Shown here in pieces: positions 24,465 through 33,025 of a stretch of 39,320 bases of DNA (position 1 is the first letter of the stretch; each line of letters opens with the position of its first letter). Made by a program: the position numbers and the translations under genes. A model generated the notes under the pieces. That model was not told where the DNA came from and did no database searches. It saw only the letters and a program-made list of their open reading frames with translations. Source of the stretch: Flavobacteriales bacterium. Lineage in GTDB: Bacteria; Bacteroidota; Bacteroidia; Flavobacteriales_D; JAHECK01. The stretch is taken from the NCBI GenBank assembly GCA_024641785.1, contig JAHECK010000014.1, forward strand, positions 1-39,320, read 5' to 3'.

Positions 24465-24472
24465 TAATTTTG
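24465..24472 (+). promoter_or_regulatory. -7 box four bases upstream of the pepA start
   Basis: A perfect TAATTTTG, then GGGA... with only four bases (24473-24476) before the ATG at 24477. No TTG is present at 19 bases; TTT occurs at 18. If active, transcription would start at or next to the A of the ATG, giving a leaderless mRNA. Confidence 0.45.
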
Positions 24473-24476
24473 GGAG

Positions 24477-25904
24477 ATGATAGCAGAAATTTATAATAAG
24501 AAAAGCGGAAGCACTGATTTTAAGGCGAAGATCTTTATTATAGCCCTTTCGAGCAGTTATTCTAATGTAATTCAGGGCGAAGATGAACTTGAATTTTTTA
24601 AAAAAGAGCAGGGCTTAAAAAAGGACTTATTCTATTTAAGATCAGCAATTGAACTGATAATTTTTGTCACTATTCCTGAAGACATAGAAACTAACAAAGG
24701 ATTAGAGTTTGCAAGAAAAAAAGCATCCGAAACCTATGCATTGTTAAAGGCAAATAATTTCGATGAAGTAGAGTTGTACAGTAATAATTCAGAAATTGAA
24801 AGTGCTTTTTTTGAAGGTTTAATATTATCATCTTATCAATTTGATAAGTTTAAAGAAGAGAAAGAGGTATTTTCTTTAAATAAAATTTATTCTGCTGTTG
24901 CAAATGATGAAATAGTAAATTTACTTAAGGCAGTATTTTGGGTAAGAGACCTTGTGAACGAGCCACCTGCTCATCAGACAGCCACCGTTTTAGCGAATGA
25001 ATTTGAAAAAATGGCCTCCGAAATCGAGGGACTAAATGTTGAGGTTTTTCATAAAATTCAAATAGAATCACTTCGAATGGGAGGGCTACTTTCTATAAAT
25101 CGAGGAAGTGTTCAAGCTCCTACTTTTTCTGTTTTAACATGGAAGCCAGACCATGCAGTTAATACTAAACCAATTGTTTTAGTTGGGAAGGGAGTTGTTT
25201 ATGATACGGGTGGAATCAATTTAAAACCGACAGGTTTTCTTGAGACAATGAAAAGTGATATGTCGGGCTCGGCAGTTGTATCAGGCTTATTGAAAGCAGT
25301 TGCTTCGAATAACTTACCAGTATATTTAATCGCTTTGATTCCGGCAACCGATAACAGACCAGGTGGAGATGCAATTGTTCCTGGCGATGTGATTACGATG
25401 ATGAATGGAAAAACTGTAGAGATTATTAATACAGATGCCGAAGGGAGAATGATCTTAGCGGATGGACTTAGCTATTCAAATAAATTTGACCCTGAATTAG
25501 TTTTCTCAGTTGCGACTTTAACAGGCGCAGCAGCCCGAGCGTTTGGATCACGAGCATTTGCAAGTATGGGGAATACAGAAAAGGAATTGAAAAATTTAAG
25601 CAAAGCCTCATTCTTAAGTGGAGAGCGATGTTGGGAGTTGCCGTTTTGGGATGATTTTGCTGATGAATTAAAATCATCAATAGCGGATCTTAAACATTTA
25701 GGGGGAGTAAATGGAGGAGCGATCACTGCAGGTAAATTTCTAGAAAATTTTACTTCAGCTCCTTATATACATCTAGATATTGCAGGAGTTTCATTTACTG
25801 AAAAACCAGAAGATTATAAGCCAATTGGAGGTACTGGTACCGGTGTTAGAGCGTTATTTCGATTTATAAAGAATTACATTTCAGAAAAAGGAACTTCATC
25901 ATAA
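24477..25904 (+). CDS. Leucyl aminopeptidase (M17 family)
   Basis: 475-residue cytoplasmic hexameric metallopeptidase that removes N-terminal residues from peptides. The C-terminal catalytic domain carries VGKGVVYDTGGINLKPTG (catalytic Lys and metal-binding Asp), MKSDMSGSAVVSG and the NTDAEGRMILADGL signature. WVRDLVNEPPAHQT, near residue 160, marks the domain junction. The N-terminal domain is more divergent, as is usual. The start at 24477 is the only plausible one; the next in-frame ATG falls well inside the protein. The -7 box four bases upstream suggests leaderless translation. It is divergent from the large T9SS-sorted protein; pdxA follows after 52 bases. Confidence 0.93.
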   Translation: MIAEIYNKKSGSTDFKAKIFIIALSSSYSNVIQGEDELEFFKKEQGLKKDLFYLRSAIELIIFVTIPEDIETNKGLEFARKKASETYALLKANNFDEVELYSNNSEIESAFFEGLILSSYQFDKFKEEKEVFSLNKIYSAVANDEIVNLLKAVFWVRDLVNEPPAHQTATVLANEFEKMASEIEGLNVEVFHKIQIESLRMGGLLSINRGSVQAPTFSVLTWKPDHAVNTKPIVLVGKGVVYDTGGINLKPTGFLETMKSDMSGSAVVSGLLKAVASNNLPVYLIALIPATDNRPGGDAIVPGDVITMMNGKTVEIINTDAEGRMILADGLSYSNKFDPELVFSVATLTGAAARAFGSRAFASMGNTEKELKNLSKASFLSGERCWELPFWDDFADELKSSIADLKHLGGVNGGAITAGKFLENFTSAPYIHLDIAGVSFTEKPEDYKPIGGTGTGVRALFRFIKNYISEKGTSS

Positions 25905-25924
25905 TCAGGAATGCATAAAGTAGT

Positions 25925-25932
25925 TATCTTTG
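25925..25932 (+). promoter_or_regulatory. Possible pdxA promoter (-7 box)
   Basis: A perfect TATCTTTG 24 bases before the GTG start at 25957. There is no TTG at the expected distance; only the -7 element is supported. Predicted leader about 20 bases. Confidence 0.48.
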
Positions 25933-25956
25933 AAAATCTTATTAGAATAATCAAAA

Positions 25957-27036
25957 GTGAAAAAGAATCAAAATCAGAGTAAAATCAAAATTGGAATTAG
26001 CATTGGAGATGTTGCTGGTATTGGATTAGAAGTTATTATCAAAACCTTTTCCGACCCAAGAATATTTGATGCAATTACACCAATAATTTACGGAAATTCA
26101 TCAATAGCAAAAGCATATCGGAAAGGGCTTAATATAAATGACTTTAGCTTTAATTTGATAAAGAACTGCGAGGAAGCAAACCCTAAACGTGTAAATATTA
26201 TAGATGTTTCTACAAATGAAATAGGATTAAACTATGGGGTTCCAAGCAAAGAAACAGGTGAACTGGCTTTAAAATCACTTGAACAAGCAACAGCAGATCT
26301 TGCATCTAATAAGATTGATGCAATTGTAACAGCTCCAATAGATAAGAACATTATCCAGTCAAAGGGATTTAATTTTCCGGGACATACGGAATATTTGACA
26401 AAAATGGCGAATGTTAATGAAGCTTTAATGTTGATGATCGAGGACAACCTGAGGGTTGGTGTGGTAACAGGTCATATTCCGGTGAAAGAAATAGCTTCGA
26501 ATATTAGTATTGAAGTGATATTAAATAAACTTAGAATATTTAATCAAAGTTTGCTTAATGATTTCGGGTTAGTAAAACCAAAACTTGCTATTTTAGGATT
26601 AAATCCTCACTCTGGGGACCATGGTTTAATAGGAGATGAGGAGAAAAATATCATTTTGCCGGCAATTGAAAAGGCAAATGAAGAAGGTATTCTTGCTTTT
26701 GGACCCTTTTCTGCAGATGGATTTTTCGGATCAGGTAACTTCAATAACTTCGATGGAATCCTTGCAATGTACCATGATCAAGGCCTCATTCCATTTAAAA
26801 CATTAGCCTATATGGGAGGAGTTAATTTTACCGCTGGATTGCCTATTGTACGTACTTCTCCGGCACATGGAACCGCCTTCGATATAGCAGGGAAAGGCAT
26901 CGCAAATGAATCTTCTTTTAGAACTGCGGTCTATTATGCCCTTGATATTTATATGACCCGAAAGAGGATGAAAGAGTGGAATGAAAACCCTTTAAAAACC
27001 AAAGGAGACATTCAATTGGAAAAATCTGAAGATTAG
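25957..27036 (+). CDS. pdxA: 4-hydroxythreonine-4-phosphate dehydrogenase PdxA
   Basis: NAD-dependent oxidation and decarboxylation of 4-phosphohydroxy-L-threonine in the DXP-dependent pyridoxal phosphate pathway. 359 residues; enterobacterial PdxA is about 330, the extra residues being at both ends. Motifs: GISIGDVAGIGLEVIIK at the N-terminus, TAPIDKNIIQSKG, the metal ligand HTEYL, ILGLNPHSGDHG, GPFSADGFF, the LAMYHDQGLIPFK loop and RTSPAHGTAFDIAGKG. All three metal-binding His (in HTEYL, MYHDQG and PAHG) are present. It starts with GTG (no ATG nearby), and the predicted -7 box upstream supports this start. yceD follows after 60 bases with its own -7 box. Confidence 0.95.
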   Translation: MKKNQNQSKIKIGISIGDVAGIGLEVIIKTFSDPRIFDAITPIIYGNSSIAKAYRKGLNINDFSFNLIKNCEEANPKRVNIIDVSTNEIGLNYGVPSKETGELALKSLEQATADLASNKIDAIVTAPIDKNIIQSKGFNFPGHTEYLTKMANVNEALMLMIEDNLRVGVVTGHIPVKEIASNISIEVILNKLRIFNQSLLNDFGLVKPKLAILGLNPHSGDHGLIGDEEKNIILPAIEKANEEGILAFGPFSADGFFGSGNFNNFDGILAMYHDQGLIPFKTLAYMGGVNFTAGLPIVRTSPAHGTAFDIAGKGIANESSFRTAVYYALDIYMTRKRMKEWNENPLKTKGDIQLEKSED

Positions 27037-27061
27037 CTTTTTAAAATACAAAAAATAAATA

Positions 27062-27069
27062 TATCTTTG
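27062..27069 (+). promoter_or_regulatory. Predicted promoter (-7 box) of the yceD-rpmF unit
   Basis: A perfect TATCTTTG. The -33 position reads TTT instead of TTG. The predicted transcription start near 27074 rules out the upstream in-frame start at 27067 and supports the ATG at 27097. Confidence 0.5.
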
Positions 27070-27096
27070 CGCTCCATTTTTTGGGACATTGATGTG

Positions 27097-27612
27097 ATGA
27101 GAAAATTGGGAACATTTGATATTCCGTTTACTGGCTTACAAATAGGCACTCATCATTATCAATATAATATTGATAAAACGTTCTTTGATAACTTTGAATT
27201 TAGTGAGATAAGTAAATCTGATATTAATATCGATTTAGATCTTGAGAAACAATCAAGCCTGATGATACTTCATTTCAGTATCAATGGTGAAGTTGAAGTA
27301 ATGTGTGATACTTGTGGAGATGATTTTATGCTGCCGGTTTCATTTAAAGATCGAATCATTGTTAAATTCGGAAACGAAGAAATTGATCAAAGTGATGAAA
27401 TATGGGTAATTCCTCATCATGAACATCAAATTAACGTTGCTGAATTGATTTACGAATTTGTTCATTTAGCGCTTCCGGTCAGAAGAGTACATTCTGAAGG
27501 AGAGTGCAATGAAGAAGTAATATCAAATCTTAATAAATTAGAAAGTCATCCAATTGAACAAAGTGATCCCAGATGGGATAAATTGAAAAAAATAAAAAAG
27601 GATTTAAAATAA
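27097..27612 (+). CDS. YceD/DUF177 family protein (large-ribosome-subunit accumulation)
   Basis: 171-residue cytoplasmic protein. YceD is linked in other bacteria to 23S rRNA accumulation and nearly always precedes rpmF, as here. Signatures: the N-terminal VxFxxxGLxxGxH pattern (DIPFTGLQIGTHHYQYNI), the VEVMCDTCGDDFMLPV strand with a CxxC, EQINVAEL-type spacing in HQINVAELIYEFVHLALPVRRVHSEGEC, and DPRWDKLKKIK at the C-terminus. The start at 27097 was chosen because the upstream alternative falls inside the -7 box. rpmF follows after 6 bases, so the two are one transcription unit. Confidence 0.88.
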   Translation: MRKLGTFDIPFTGLQIGTHHYQYNIDKTFFDNFEFSEISKSDINIDLDLEKQSSLMILHFSINGEVEVMCDTCGDDFMLPVSFKDRIIVKFGNEEIDQSDEIWVIPHHEHQINVAELIYEFVHLALPVRRVHSEGECNEEVISNLNKLESHPIEQSDPRWDKLKKIKKDLK

Positions 27613-27618
27613 ATTATA

Positions 27619-27801
27619 ATGGCACATCCAAAGCGAAAGATATCGAAAAGTAGAAGAGGTAATAGACGTAGTCACGATAGTTTGACAGCGCCAAATATCG
27701 CTACTTGTCCAACTACAGGTCAGCCTCATTTGTATCATCATGCCCATGTATATGAGGGAAAAATGTATTACAAGGGTAAGGTTGTAATGGAAATGGAATA
27801 G
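27619..27801 (+). CDS. rpmF: 50S ribosomal protein bL32
   Basis: 60 residues, normal for bL32. The basic N-terminus [20 protein letters not shown] and the [21 protein letters not shown] core with its C-terminal YYKGKVV strand are typical of the Bacteroidota form. Only one Cys is present, so the four-Cys zinc ribbon of other bacterial L32 proteins is absent, as is usual in this phylum. Directly follows yceD; a terminator-like hairpin lies 29 bases downstream. Confidence 0.97.
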   Translation: MAHPKRKISKSRRGNRRSHDSLTAPNIATCPTTGQPHLYHHAHVYEGKMYYKGKVVMEME

Positions 27802-27829
27802 GTTTAAAATACTTATATTCAAACTATTT

Positions 27830-27860
27830 AATACGGCGTAAAATTAATTTGCACCGTATT
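27830..27860 (+). terminator. Terminator-like hairpin between rpmF and fabH
   Basis: AATACGGCG (27830-27838) pairs with CACCGTATT (27852-27860), 8 of 9 pairs, with a 13-base loop, followed by seven more T. It should end or attenuate the yceD-rpmF message before fabH. Confidence 0.65.
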
Positions 27861-27945
27861 TTTTTTGTAAAAAAGGGATTTTGTTAGGGTTTATCTATTA
27901 ATCCTTTATAAATTGGCATCTTAATACATCTTGAAAGCGTTTATT

Positions 27946-28944
27946 ATGGGTAAAATTAATGCTGCGATTACCGGAATACAAGGAAATGTTCCAAATGACT
28001 TACTTACGAATAAAGATCTTGAAAAACTAGTTGACACGAATGACGAGTGGATCTTTAGTCGAACAGGTATCAAAGAAAGGCATATTCAAAAAGGAGAAGG
28101 ATTAGCGACATCTGATATGGCCGCTGAGGCAGTAAAAGGTTTACTTGAAAAAACGAATACCGACCCATTAGATATTGATTTACTGATTTGTGCTACTGTT
28201 ACCCCTGATTTTGTTTTTCCAGCGACTGGAAATGTTGTTTCTGATAAGGTAGGGTTAAAAAATGCCTGGAGTTTTGATTTAAATGCTGCTTGTTCAGGCT
28301 TTATCTACGCTTTATCGGTAGGAAGTCAATTTATAGAAACAGGAAAATATAAAAAAGTAATCGTCGTTGGCGCTGATAAAATGAGTTCTATCATCGATTA
28401 TACAGATAGAACGACGTGTATTATTTTTGGAGACGGAGGAGGCGCAGTTCTTTTAGAGCCAAATGAAGAAGGATATGGAATTATTGATTCTATCATGCAT
28501 GCGGATGGATCAGGGCGGGAATATTTACATCAAAAAGCTGGAGGCTCTTTAAAACCGGCAAGTCACGAAACAGTAGATGCTAAAGAGCATTTCGTTTATC
28601 AAGAAGGGAAATCTGTCTTTAAATTTGCTGTAAGTAATATGGCAGATGTTTCAGCTAAAATAATGGAGCAAAACAATCTTAAGAGCGAAGATGTTGACTG
28701 GCTGGTACCACATCAGGCAAACTTGAGAATTATTGATGCCACTTCCAGAAGAATGGGCTTAGATTCTTCGAAAGTTATGATCAACATTCAGAATTACGGT
28801 AATACTACTAATGGTACTATTCCTTTATGTTTATGGGAATGGGAAAATAAATTAAAGAAAGGTGATACCTTAATATTATCCGCATTTGGCGGGGGATTTA
28901 CCTGGGGAGCAATCTATTTAAAATGGGCTTACGACCCTTCATAA
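27946..28944 (+). CDS. fabH: 3-oxoacyl-ACP synthase III
   Basis: Condenses acetyl-CoA with malonyl-ACP to start fatty acid synthesis; in Bacteroidota it probably also uses branched primers. 332 residues. The catalytic triad is in place: Cys116 in [13 protein letters not shown], His in VPHQANLRI and Asn in [13 protein letters not shown]-type [11 protein letters not shown] and the C-terminal [13 protein letters not shown] are also diagnostic. The ATG at 27946 gives the expected [10 protein letters not shown] start; a TTG five codons upstream is unlikely. plsX, usually found between rpmF and fabH in other phyla, is absent. accB follows after 35 bases. Confidence 0.96.
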   Translation: MGKINAAITGIQGNVPNDLLTNKDLEKLVDTNDEWIFSRTGIKERHIQKGEGLATSDMAAEAVKGLLEKTNTDPLDIDLLICATVTPDFVFPATGNVVSDKVGLKNAWSFDLNAACSGFIYALSVGSQFIETGKYKKVIVVGADKMSSIIDYTDRTTCIIFGDGGGAVLLEPNEEGYGIIDSIMHADGSGREYLHQKAGGSLKPASHETVDAKEHFVYQEGKSVFKFAVSNMADVSAKIMEQNNLKSEDVDWLVPHQANLRIIDATSRRMGLDSSKVMINIQNYGNTTNGTIPLCLWEWENKLKKGDTLILSAFGGGFTWGAIYLKWAYDPS

Positions 28945-28979
28945 AAATTATTATCTTCGAATAACATAAATCATTAACC

Positions 28980-29486
28980 ATGAAGATTCAAGAAATTCAC
29001 GATTTAATAAAACTGGTTTCAAAAACAGGGGTCACTGAAGTAGAAATCGAACAAAAAGATTTCAAAATCACTGTTAAATCAGAAGGTAAAACAAAAACAA
29101 CAAAATCAGGAGAGGGGGAGACAACAATTATACAGTCGCATATGCCGATGGGGATGCCTCAAATGCAAATGCCTATGCAGGTAGCTGCAGCTGCCCCGGC
29201 AGCAACTCCACCTAAAGTAGTAGAAAAGGTTGAAGAAAGTAGTAAATATGTTACTATTAAATCTCCAATGATCGGAACGTTCTATCGTTCATCAGGACCG
29301 GATAAACCCCCTTATTTAAATGTAGGGGATGCTATAAAACCCGGAGATGTAATCTGCATCGTAGAAGCGATGAAATTATTTAATGAAATTGAAGCTGAAA
29401 TTTCAGGTACAATAATTAAAGTTTTAGCCGATGACGCTTCTCCTGTAGAATATGACCAACCTTTGTTTCTTGTTGACCCATCATAA
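28980..29486 (+). CDS. accB: Biotin carboxyl carrier protein of acetyl-CoA carboxylase
   Basis: Carries the biotin that shuttles CO2 from AccC to the carboxyltransferase. 168 residues. The N-terminal 35 residues form the usual dimerisation/interaction domain (MKIQEIHDLIKLVSKTGVTEV). A flexible Gln/Met/Pro/Ala linker runs from about 50 to 80 (many PMQM and AAPAA units). The biotinyl domain follows from about 90, with the biotin-accepting Lys132 in VEAMKLFNEIEAE and the SPMIGTFY thumb region. accC starts 14 bases later. Confidence 0.96.
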   Translation: MKIQEIHDLIKLVSKTGVTEVEIEQKDFKITVKSEGKTKTTKSGEGETTIIQSHMPMGMPQMQMPMQVAAAAPAATPPKVVEKVEESSKYVTIKSPMIGTFYRSSGPDKPPYLNVGDAIKPGDVICIVEAMKLFNEIEAEISGTIIKVLADDASPVEYDQPLFLVDPS

Positions 29487-29500
29487 ATAAGTAAGATATT

Positions 29501-30859
29501 ATGTTTAATAAGATTCTTATTGCAAATAGAGGCGAAATCGCCTTAAGAATAATTCGTACATGTAAGGAGATGGGTATTAAGACGGTTGCAGTATATTCTA
29601 CTGCTGATAAAGACAGTCTGCACGTTCGTTTTGCTGATGAAGCCGTTTGTATTGGTCCTCCTCCAAGTTCAGAATCATATCTTCGTATTCCAAGTATTAT
29701 TTCGGCCGCAGAAATAACAAATTCAGATGCGATTCATCCGGGTTATGGGTTTTTATCAGAAAATGCGAAATTCTCCAAAGTGTGTGAGGATAACGATATA
29801 AAATTTATTGGAGCAAGTCCTGGGATGATCGATGCAATGGGTGATAAAGCCTCTGCAAAAGCAACAATGATCGCTGCAGGAGTTCCTTGTGTTCCCGGAT
29901 CAGCTGGTCTTTTAAAGGATTTGGCTCACGCTAAAAAAACAGCGAGTGAAATTGTTTACCCAGTAATGATGAAAGCTACTGCCGGTGGTGGAGGAAAAGG
30001 TATGCGCGTATTATGGAATGATGAAGAACTAGAGGATGCCTGGGAAAAAGTGAGAAGGGAAGCAAAAGCTGCTTTTGGGAATGATGGTATGTACATGGAG
30101 AAATTCATTGAGGAACCACGTCATATTGAAATTCAAATTGCAGGTGATATGTATGGGAATTATTGCCATATGAGTGAAAGAGATTGTTCCATTCAAAGAA
30201 GACATCAAAAACTGGTAGAGGAAACGCCTTCTCCATTTATGACAACAAAACTTCGTAAAGATATGGGAGAAGCGGCTAAACGAGCTGCAGCTGCCGTGAA
30301 TTATGAAGGAGTTGGTACGGTTGAGTTTTTGGTAGATAAGCACCGTAATTTCTTCTTTATGGAGATGAATACTCGAATTCAAGTTGAACATACCATAACA
30401 GAAGAAGCGATTTCTTGGGATTTGATCAAAGAACAAATAAAAATTGCAGCCGGAATTCCAATTACCGGTAAAGATTATAAACCTCAGGTTCATGTAATGC
30501 AATGTCGGATCAATGCAGAAGATCCTTTTAATAACTGGAGGCCCTCACCCGGAAAAATTGGAGATTATCATCAACCAGGTGGACATGGAGTTAGAGTTGA
30601 TACGCATGTATATAGCGGTTATACCATACCTCCAAATTATGATAGTATGATCAGTAAACTGATCGTTTATGCTAGGTCTCGTGAAGAAGTAATTGCAAAA
30701 ATGAGAAGGGCCTTAGATGAGTACGTCATTGAAGGGATTAAAACTACCATTCCATTTCATCAAAGACTTCTTATGAATCCTGATTTTGTCGCCGGGAACT
30801 TCACCACTAAATTCCTCGAGGAACATGATATTCTAAACGATGAGGTAGTCATCGAATAG
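29501..30859 (+). CDS. accC: Biotin carboxylase subunit of acetyl-CoA carboxylase
   Basis: ATP-dependent carboxylation of biotin on AccB. 452 residues, the usual length. [17 protein letters not shown] opens the N-terminal domain, the [13 protein letters not shown] segment is intact, and the ATP-grasp domain carries [26 protein letters not shown] and the catalytic [15 protein letters not shown] (Thr-Ile where most family members have Pro-Val). [18 protein letters not shown] marks the C-terminal domain. No carboxyltransferase genes (accA, accD) are in the window. No clear terminator follows; the next gene converges from the other strand after 57 bases. Confidence 0.97.
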   Translation: MFNKILIANRGEIALRIIRTCKEMGIKTVAVYSTADKDSLHVRFADEAVCIGPPPSSESYLRIPSIISAAEITNSDAIHPGYGFLSENAKFSKVCEDNDIKFIGASPGMIDAMGDKASAKATMIAAGVPCVPGSAGLLKDLAHAKKTASEIVYPVMMKATAGGGGKGMRVLWNDEELEDAWEKVRREAKAAFGNDGMYMEKFIEEPRHIEIQIAGDMYGNYCHMSERDCSIQRRHQKLVEETPSPFMTTKLRKDMGEAAKRAAAAVNYEGVGTVEFLVDKHRNFFFMEMNTRIQVEHTITEEAISWDLIKEQIKIAAGIPITGKDYKPQVHVMQCRINAEDPFNNWRPSPGKIGDYHQPGGHGVRVDTHVYSGYTIPPNYDSMISKLIVYARSREEVIAKMRRALDEYVIEGIKTTIPFHQRLLMNPDFVAGNFTTKFLEEHDILNDEVVIE

Positions 30860-30916
30860 CAAATTAAAATGTTTTCAAAATCAACAAGCCTGTCTCTATT
30901 TATTTGATACAGCTGT

Positions 30917-31813
30917 TTATTTAGTATTCTTAAAGAAGTTTTTAAATGCCTTTGGAATAGGTGTTTTTATTTCGACTTCCTGATTTTCAAAAGGATGATA
31001 AAATCGAAGTGAAAAAAGATGAAGACCAAATCGTTTTATAGGTGAGGGCTTCCCTTTGTAATCTTTATCCCCAACAATAGGCATATTGCTTTCCGATAAT
31101 TGAGCTCGAATAGAATTTTTACGTTCCTCTTTCGCTTCGATCTTTAATAAGCAATTTTTTGAGCTTTTTTGTAAAACGCGATAGTACGTAATACACAATT
31201 TTGAATATTGACTCTTTGGAACGCTATAAACACGACCAATACGGTTCTGCTTTAACTCTGATTTAATTTCATCATTATCTTTAGGTGGAACACCATCTAC
31301 TAAAGCATAATATCTCTTTGTATTCTCTTCCCATTTTTTTCTGACGGCAAATTCATCTTCAGGAGATTTCGCAAATAATATAATTCCGGAAATTAAACGA
31401 TCTAAACGATTAATAATGTACAGTTCTTCTTTCTGCCCTCTTTCATTCTTATACTGACGAATCGCAAAGTCATTAAAATTCTTTTCCTTTTTATTTGCTT
31501 TTAATGTGCTAACAGTAAGTAATCCTGAGGGTTTTACAAAAGCAATAAAATGATCATCTTCATAGATGGTGGAAAAACCTTTCTGTTCGGAATCCGATTT
31601 TTCAGCCTTATGAAAATCATATTTCTTTTTTTCAGAAACGATCGATACTTTCTGATCTACTTCAACAGTTCGGGAAGGTATTTTTACAGTCTCATCGTCC
31701 AGTTTAACTCTACCGGACTTAATGATCTCTCTCGCCTTTGTATTAGAACGCAGATCAAGTTTTTCCTTAATAATATCAAGTAAACCTCTAGGTTTTTCAG
31801 TATTGGAATTCAT
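30917..31813 (-). CDS. RluA-family pseudouridine synthase with S4 domain (divergent active-site motif)
   Basis: 298 residues. An S4-like RNA-binding domain spans about 10-60 (TKAREIIKSGRVKLDDETV), followed by the catalytic domain (YEDDHFIAFVKPSGLLTV). Family members isomerise uridine to pseudouridine in rRNA or tRNA. The catalytic motif, usually HRLDxxTSG, reads NRLDRLISG: Asp138 is kept, but His is Asn and Thr is Ile. The later GRxxQIR motif reads ERKNSIRAQL. These changes make it a divergent member with either altered specificity or lower activity. The start at 31813 follows a -7 box by 28 bases. It lies convergent to accC. Confidence 0.87.
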   Translation of the reverse strand: MNSNTEKPRGLLDIIKEKLDLRSNTKAREIIKSGRVKLDDETVKIPSRTVEVDQKVSIVSEKKKYDFHKAEKSDSEQKGFSTIYEDDHFIAFVKPSGLLTVSTLKANKKEKNFNDFAIRQYKNERGQKEELYIINRLDRLISGIILFAKSPEDEFAVRKKWEENTKRYYALVDGVPPKDNDEIKSELKQNRIGRVYSVPKSQYSKLCITYYRVLQKSSKNCLLKIEAKEERKNSIRAQLSESNMPIVGDKDYKGKPSPIKRFGLHLFSLRFYHPFENQEVEIKTPIPKAFKNFFKNTK

Positions 31814-31841
31814 ATAATATATACCTTTTTAAAAAGGGCTG

Positions 31842-31849
31842 CAAAGATA
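31842..31849 (-). promoter_or_regulatory. Possible promoter (-7 box) of the RluA-like gene
   Basis: A perfect minus-strand TATCTTTG, with a predicted leader of about 23 bases that contains the 14-base palindrome CCTTTTTAAAAAGG (31824-31837). No TTG at the expected -33 position. Confidence 0.45.
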
Positions 31850-31898
31850 GAAAGAAATATGAAGCATTTAGTAATTGAATTGCTTCATATTCAATTTT

Positions 31899-33014
31899 TT
31901 ACGAAAACATTTCTTTAACTCTTTGAAAAAATCCCTTGTCCTTGGAAGTCGGCTTTGGTTTGAAGTTTTCTGAATCTTTTAATTTTGTCAAAATGTCTTT
32001 TTCCTTACTGGAAAGTTTCCTTGGAGTCCAAACATTGATATTGACCAAAAGATCTCCTTTACCATAACCTTGAATATCAGGAATCCCTTTTCCTCTTAGT
32101 CTCAGTATTTTCCCGCTTTGTGTTCCTTCCTCTATGGTAATTTTTGCTTTTCCTTCAGCCATTGGGATTTCATACACTCCACCTAATGCCGCATCAATAA
32201 AATTGATGTATAGATCGTAATGTAAATTATGCCCATTTCTTTTTAAATCAGGATGTTCTTCTTCTTCTATAAGTACAATAATATCGCCGGGCACACCATT
32301 AAATGGTGCTTCATTTCCTTTTCCAGCGATGCTAATTTGCATTCCATCTTCAACACCAGCAGGGATTTCAATATCAATTATTTCTTCCTTTTTAACCATT
32401 CCCTGAGCATCTGCTCCAGAAGGAGAATTGGTTAATTGCTGTCCGGTTCCATGACAAGTAGGGCAGGTAGAAGCGGTTTGCATTTGCCCTAAAATAGTAT
32501 TGGTAATTCGCGTCACTTGTCCACTACCATGACATGTATTACAAGTGTCGTATTCAACACCTTCGGCCATTTTAAGCTTATTGACCTTTATTTTTTTTGT
32601 AGTACCATTAATGATCTCAACTAATGTTAATTTCAGCTTAATCCTTAAGTTGCTACCTTTAATCCGCCGTGAAGATCTACCACCACCGCCAAATCCGCCA
32701 CCTCCGAAGTGACCTCCAAAGATATCTCCGAAATGACTAAAGATGTCATCCATATTCATTCCTCCGCCACCAAATCCTGAGGCTCCTCCTAATCCTGCAT
32801 GACCATATTGATCATAGCGTTGTTTTTTTTGAGGATCACCTAAAACTTCATATGCAGATGCTGCTTCTTTGAATTTTTCTTCCGAACTTTTATCATCAGG
32901 ATTTTTATCCGGATGATATTTTATCGCCATTTTACGATAAGCTTTTTTTATTTCTGATGCATCTGCATTTTTTGAAACGCCCAGAACTTCATAATAATCT
33001 CTCTTAGTAGCCAT
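31899..33014 (-). CDS. dnaJ: Chaperone protein DnaJ lacking zinc centre I
   Basis: Hsp40 co-chaperone that delivers substrates to DnaK and stimulates its ATPase. 371 residues. The J domain spans 5-69 with HPD at 34-36. The Gly/Phe region is about 72-112. Instead of four CxxCxGxG motifs, only two are present: C158-C161 (CNTCHGSG) and C184-C187 (CPTCHGTG). These correspond to motifs 2 and 3 by their surroundings (GQVTRI, ILGQMQT). The places for motifs 1 and 4 hold LKMAEG and PSGADAQG, with no Cys. Since motifs 1 and 4 form zinc centre I in known DnaJ, that centre is cleanly lost. The two C-terminal beta domains are complete. It follows grpE by 11 bases. Confidence 0.95.
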   Translation of the reverse strand: MATKRDYYEVLGVSKNADASEIKKAYRKMAIKYHPDKNPDDKSSEEKFKEAASAYEVLGDPQKKQRYDQYGHAGLGGASGFGGGGMNMDDIFSHFGDIFGGHFGGGGFGGGGRSSRRIKGSNLRIKLKLTLVEIINGTTKKIKVNKLKMAEGVEYDTCNTCHGSGQVTRITNTILGQMQTASTCPTCHGTGQQLTNSPSGADAQGMVKKEEIIDIEIPAGVEDGMQISIAGKGNEAPFNGVPGDIIVLIEEEEHPDLKRNGHNLHYDLYINFIDAALGGVYEIPMAEGKAKITIEEGTQSGKILRLRGKGIPDIQGYGKGDLLVNINVWTPRKLSSKEKDILTKLKDSENFKPKPTSKDKGFFQRVKEMFS

Positions 33015-33025
33015 ATTGAATTAAA

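Noticed and set aside
25468-25726. Two overlapping minus-strand frames of 70 and 84 codons
   Set aside because: Lie opposite the conserved catalytic region of the M17 aminopeptidase.
30029-30502. 157-codon minus-strand open frame
   Set aside because: Antisense to accC, which is complete and conserved here; the composition is not protein-like.
30860-30916. Bidirectional terminator between accC and the RluA-like gene
   Set aside because: Only imperfect pairing (AACA...CTGT / ACAG...TGTT) and no T run could be found.
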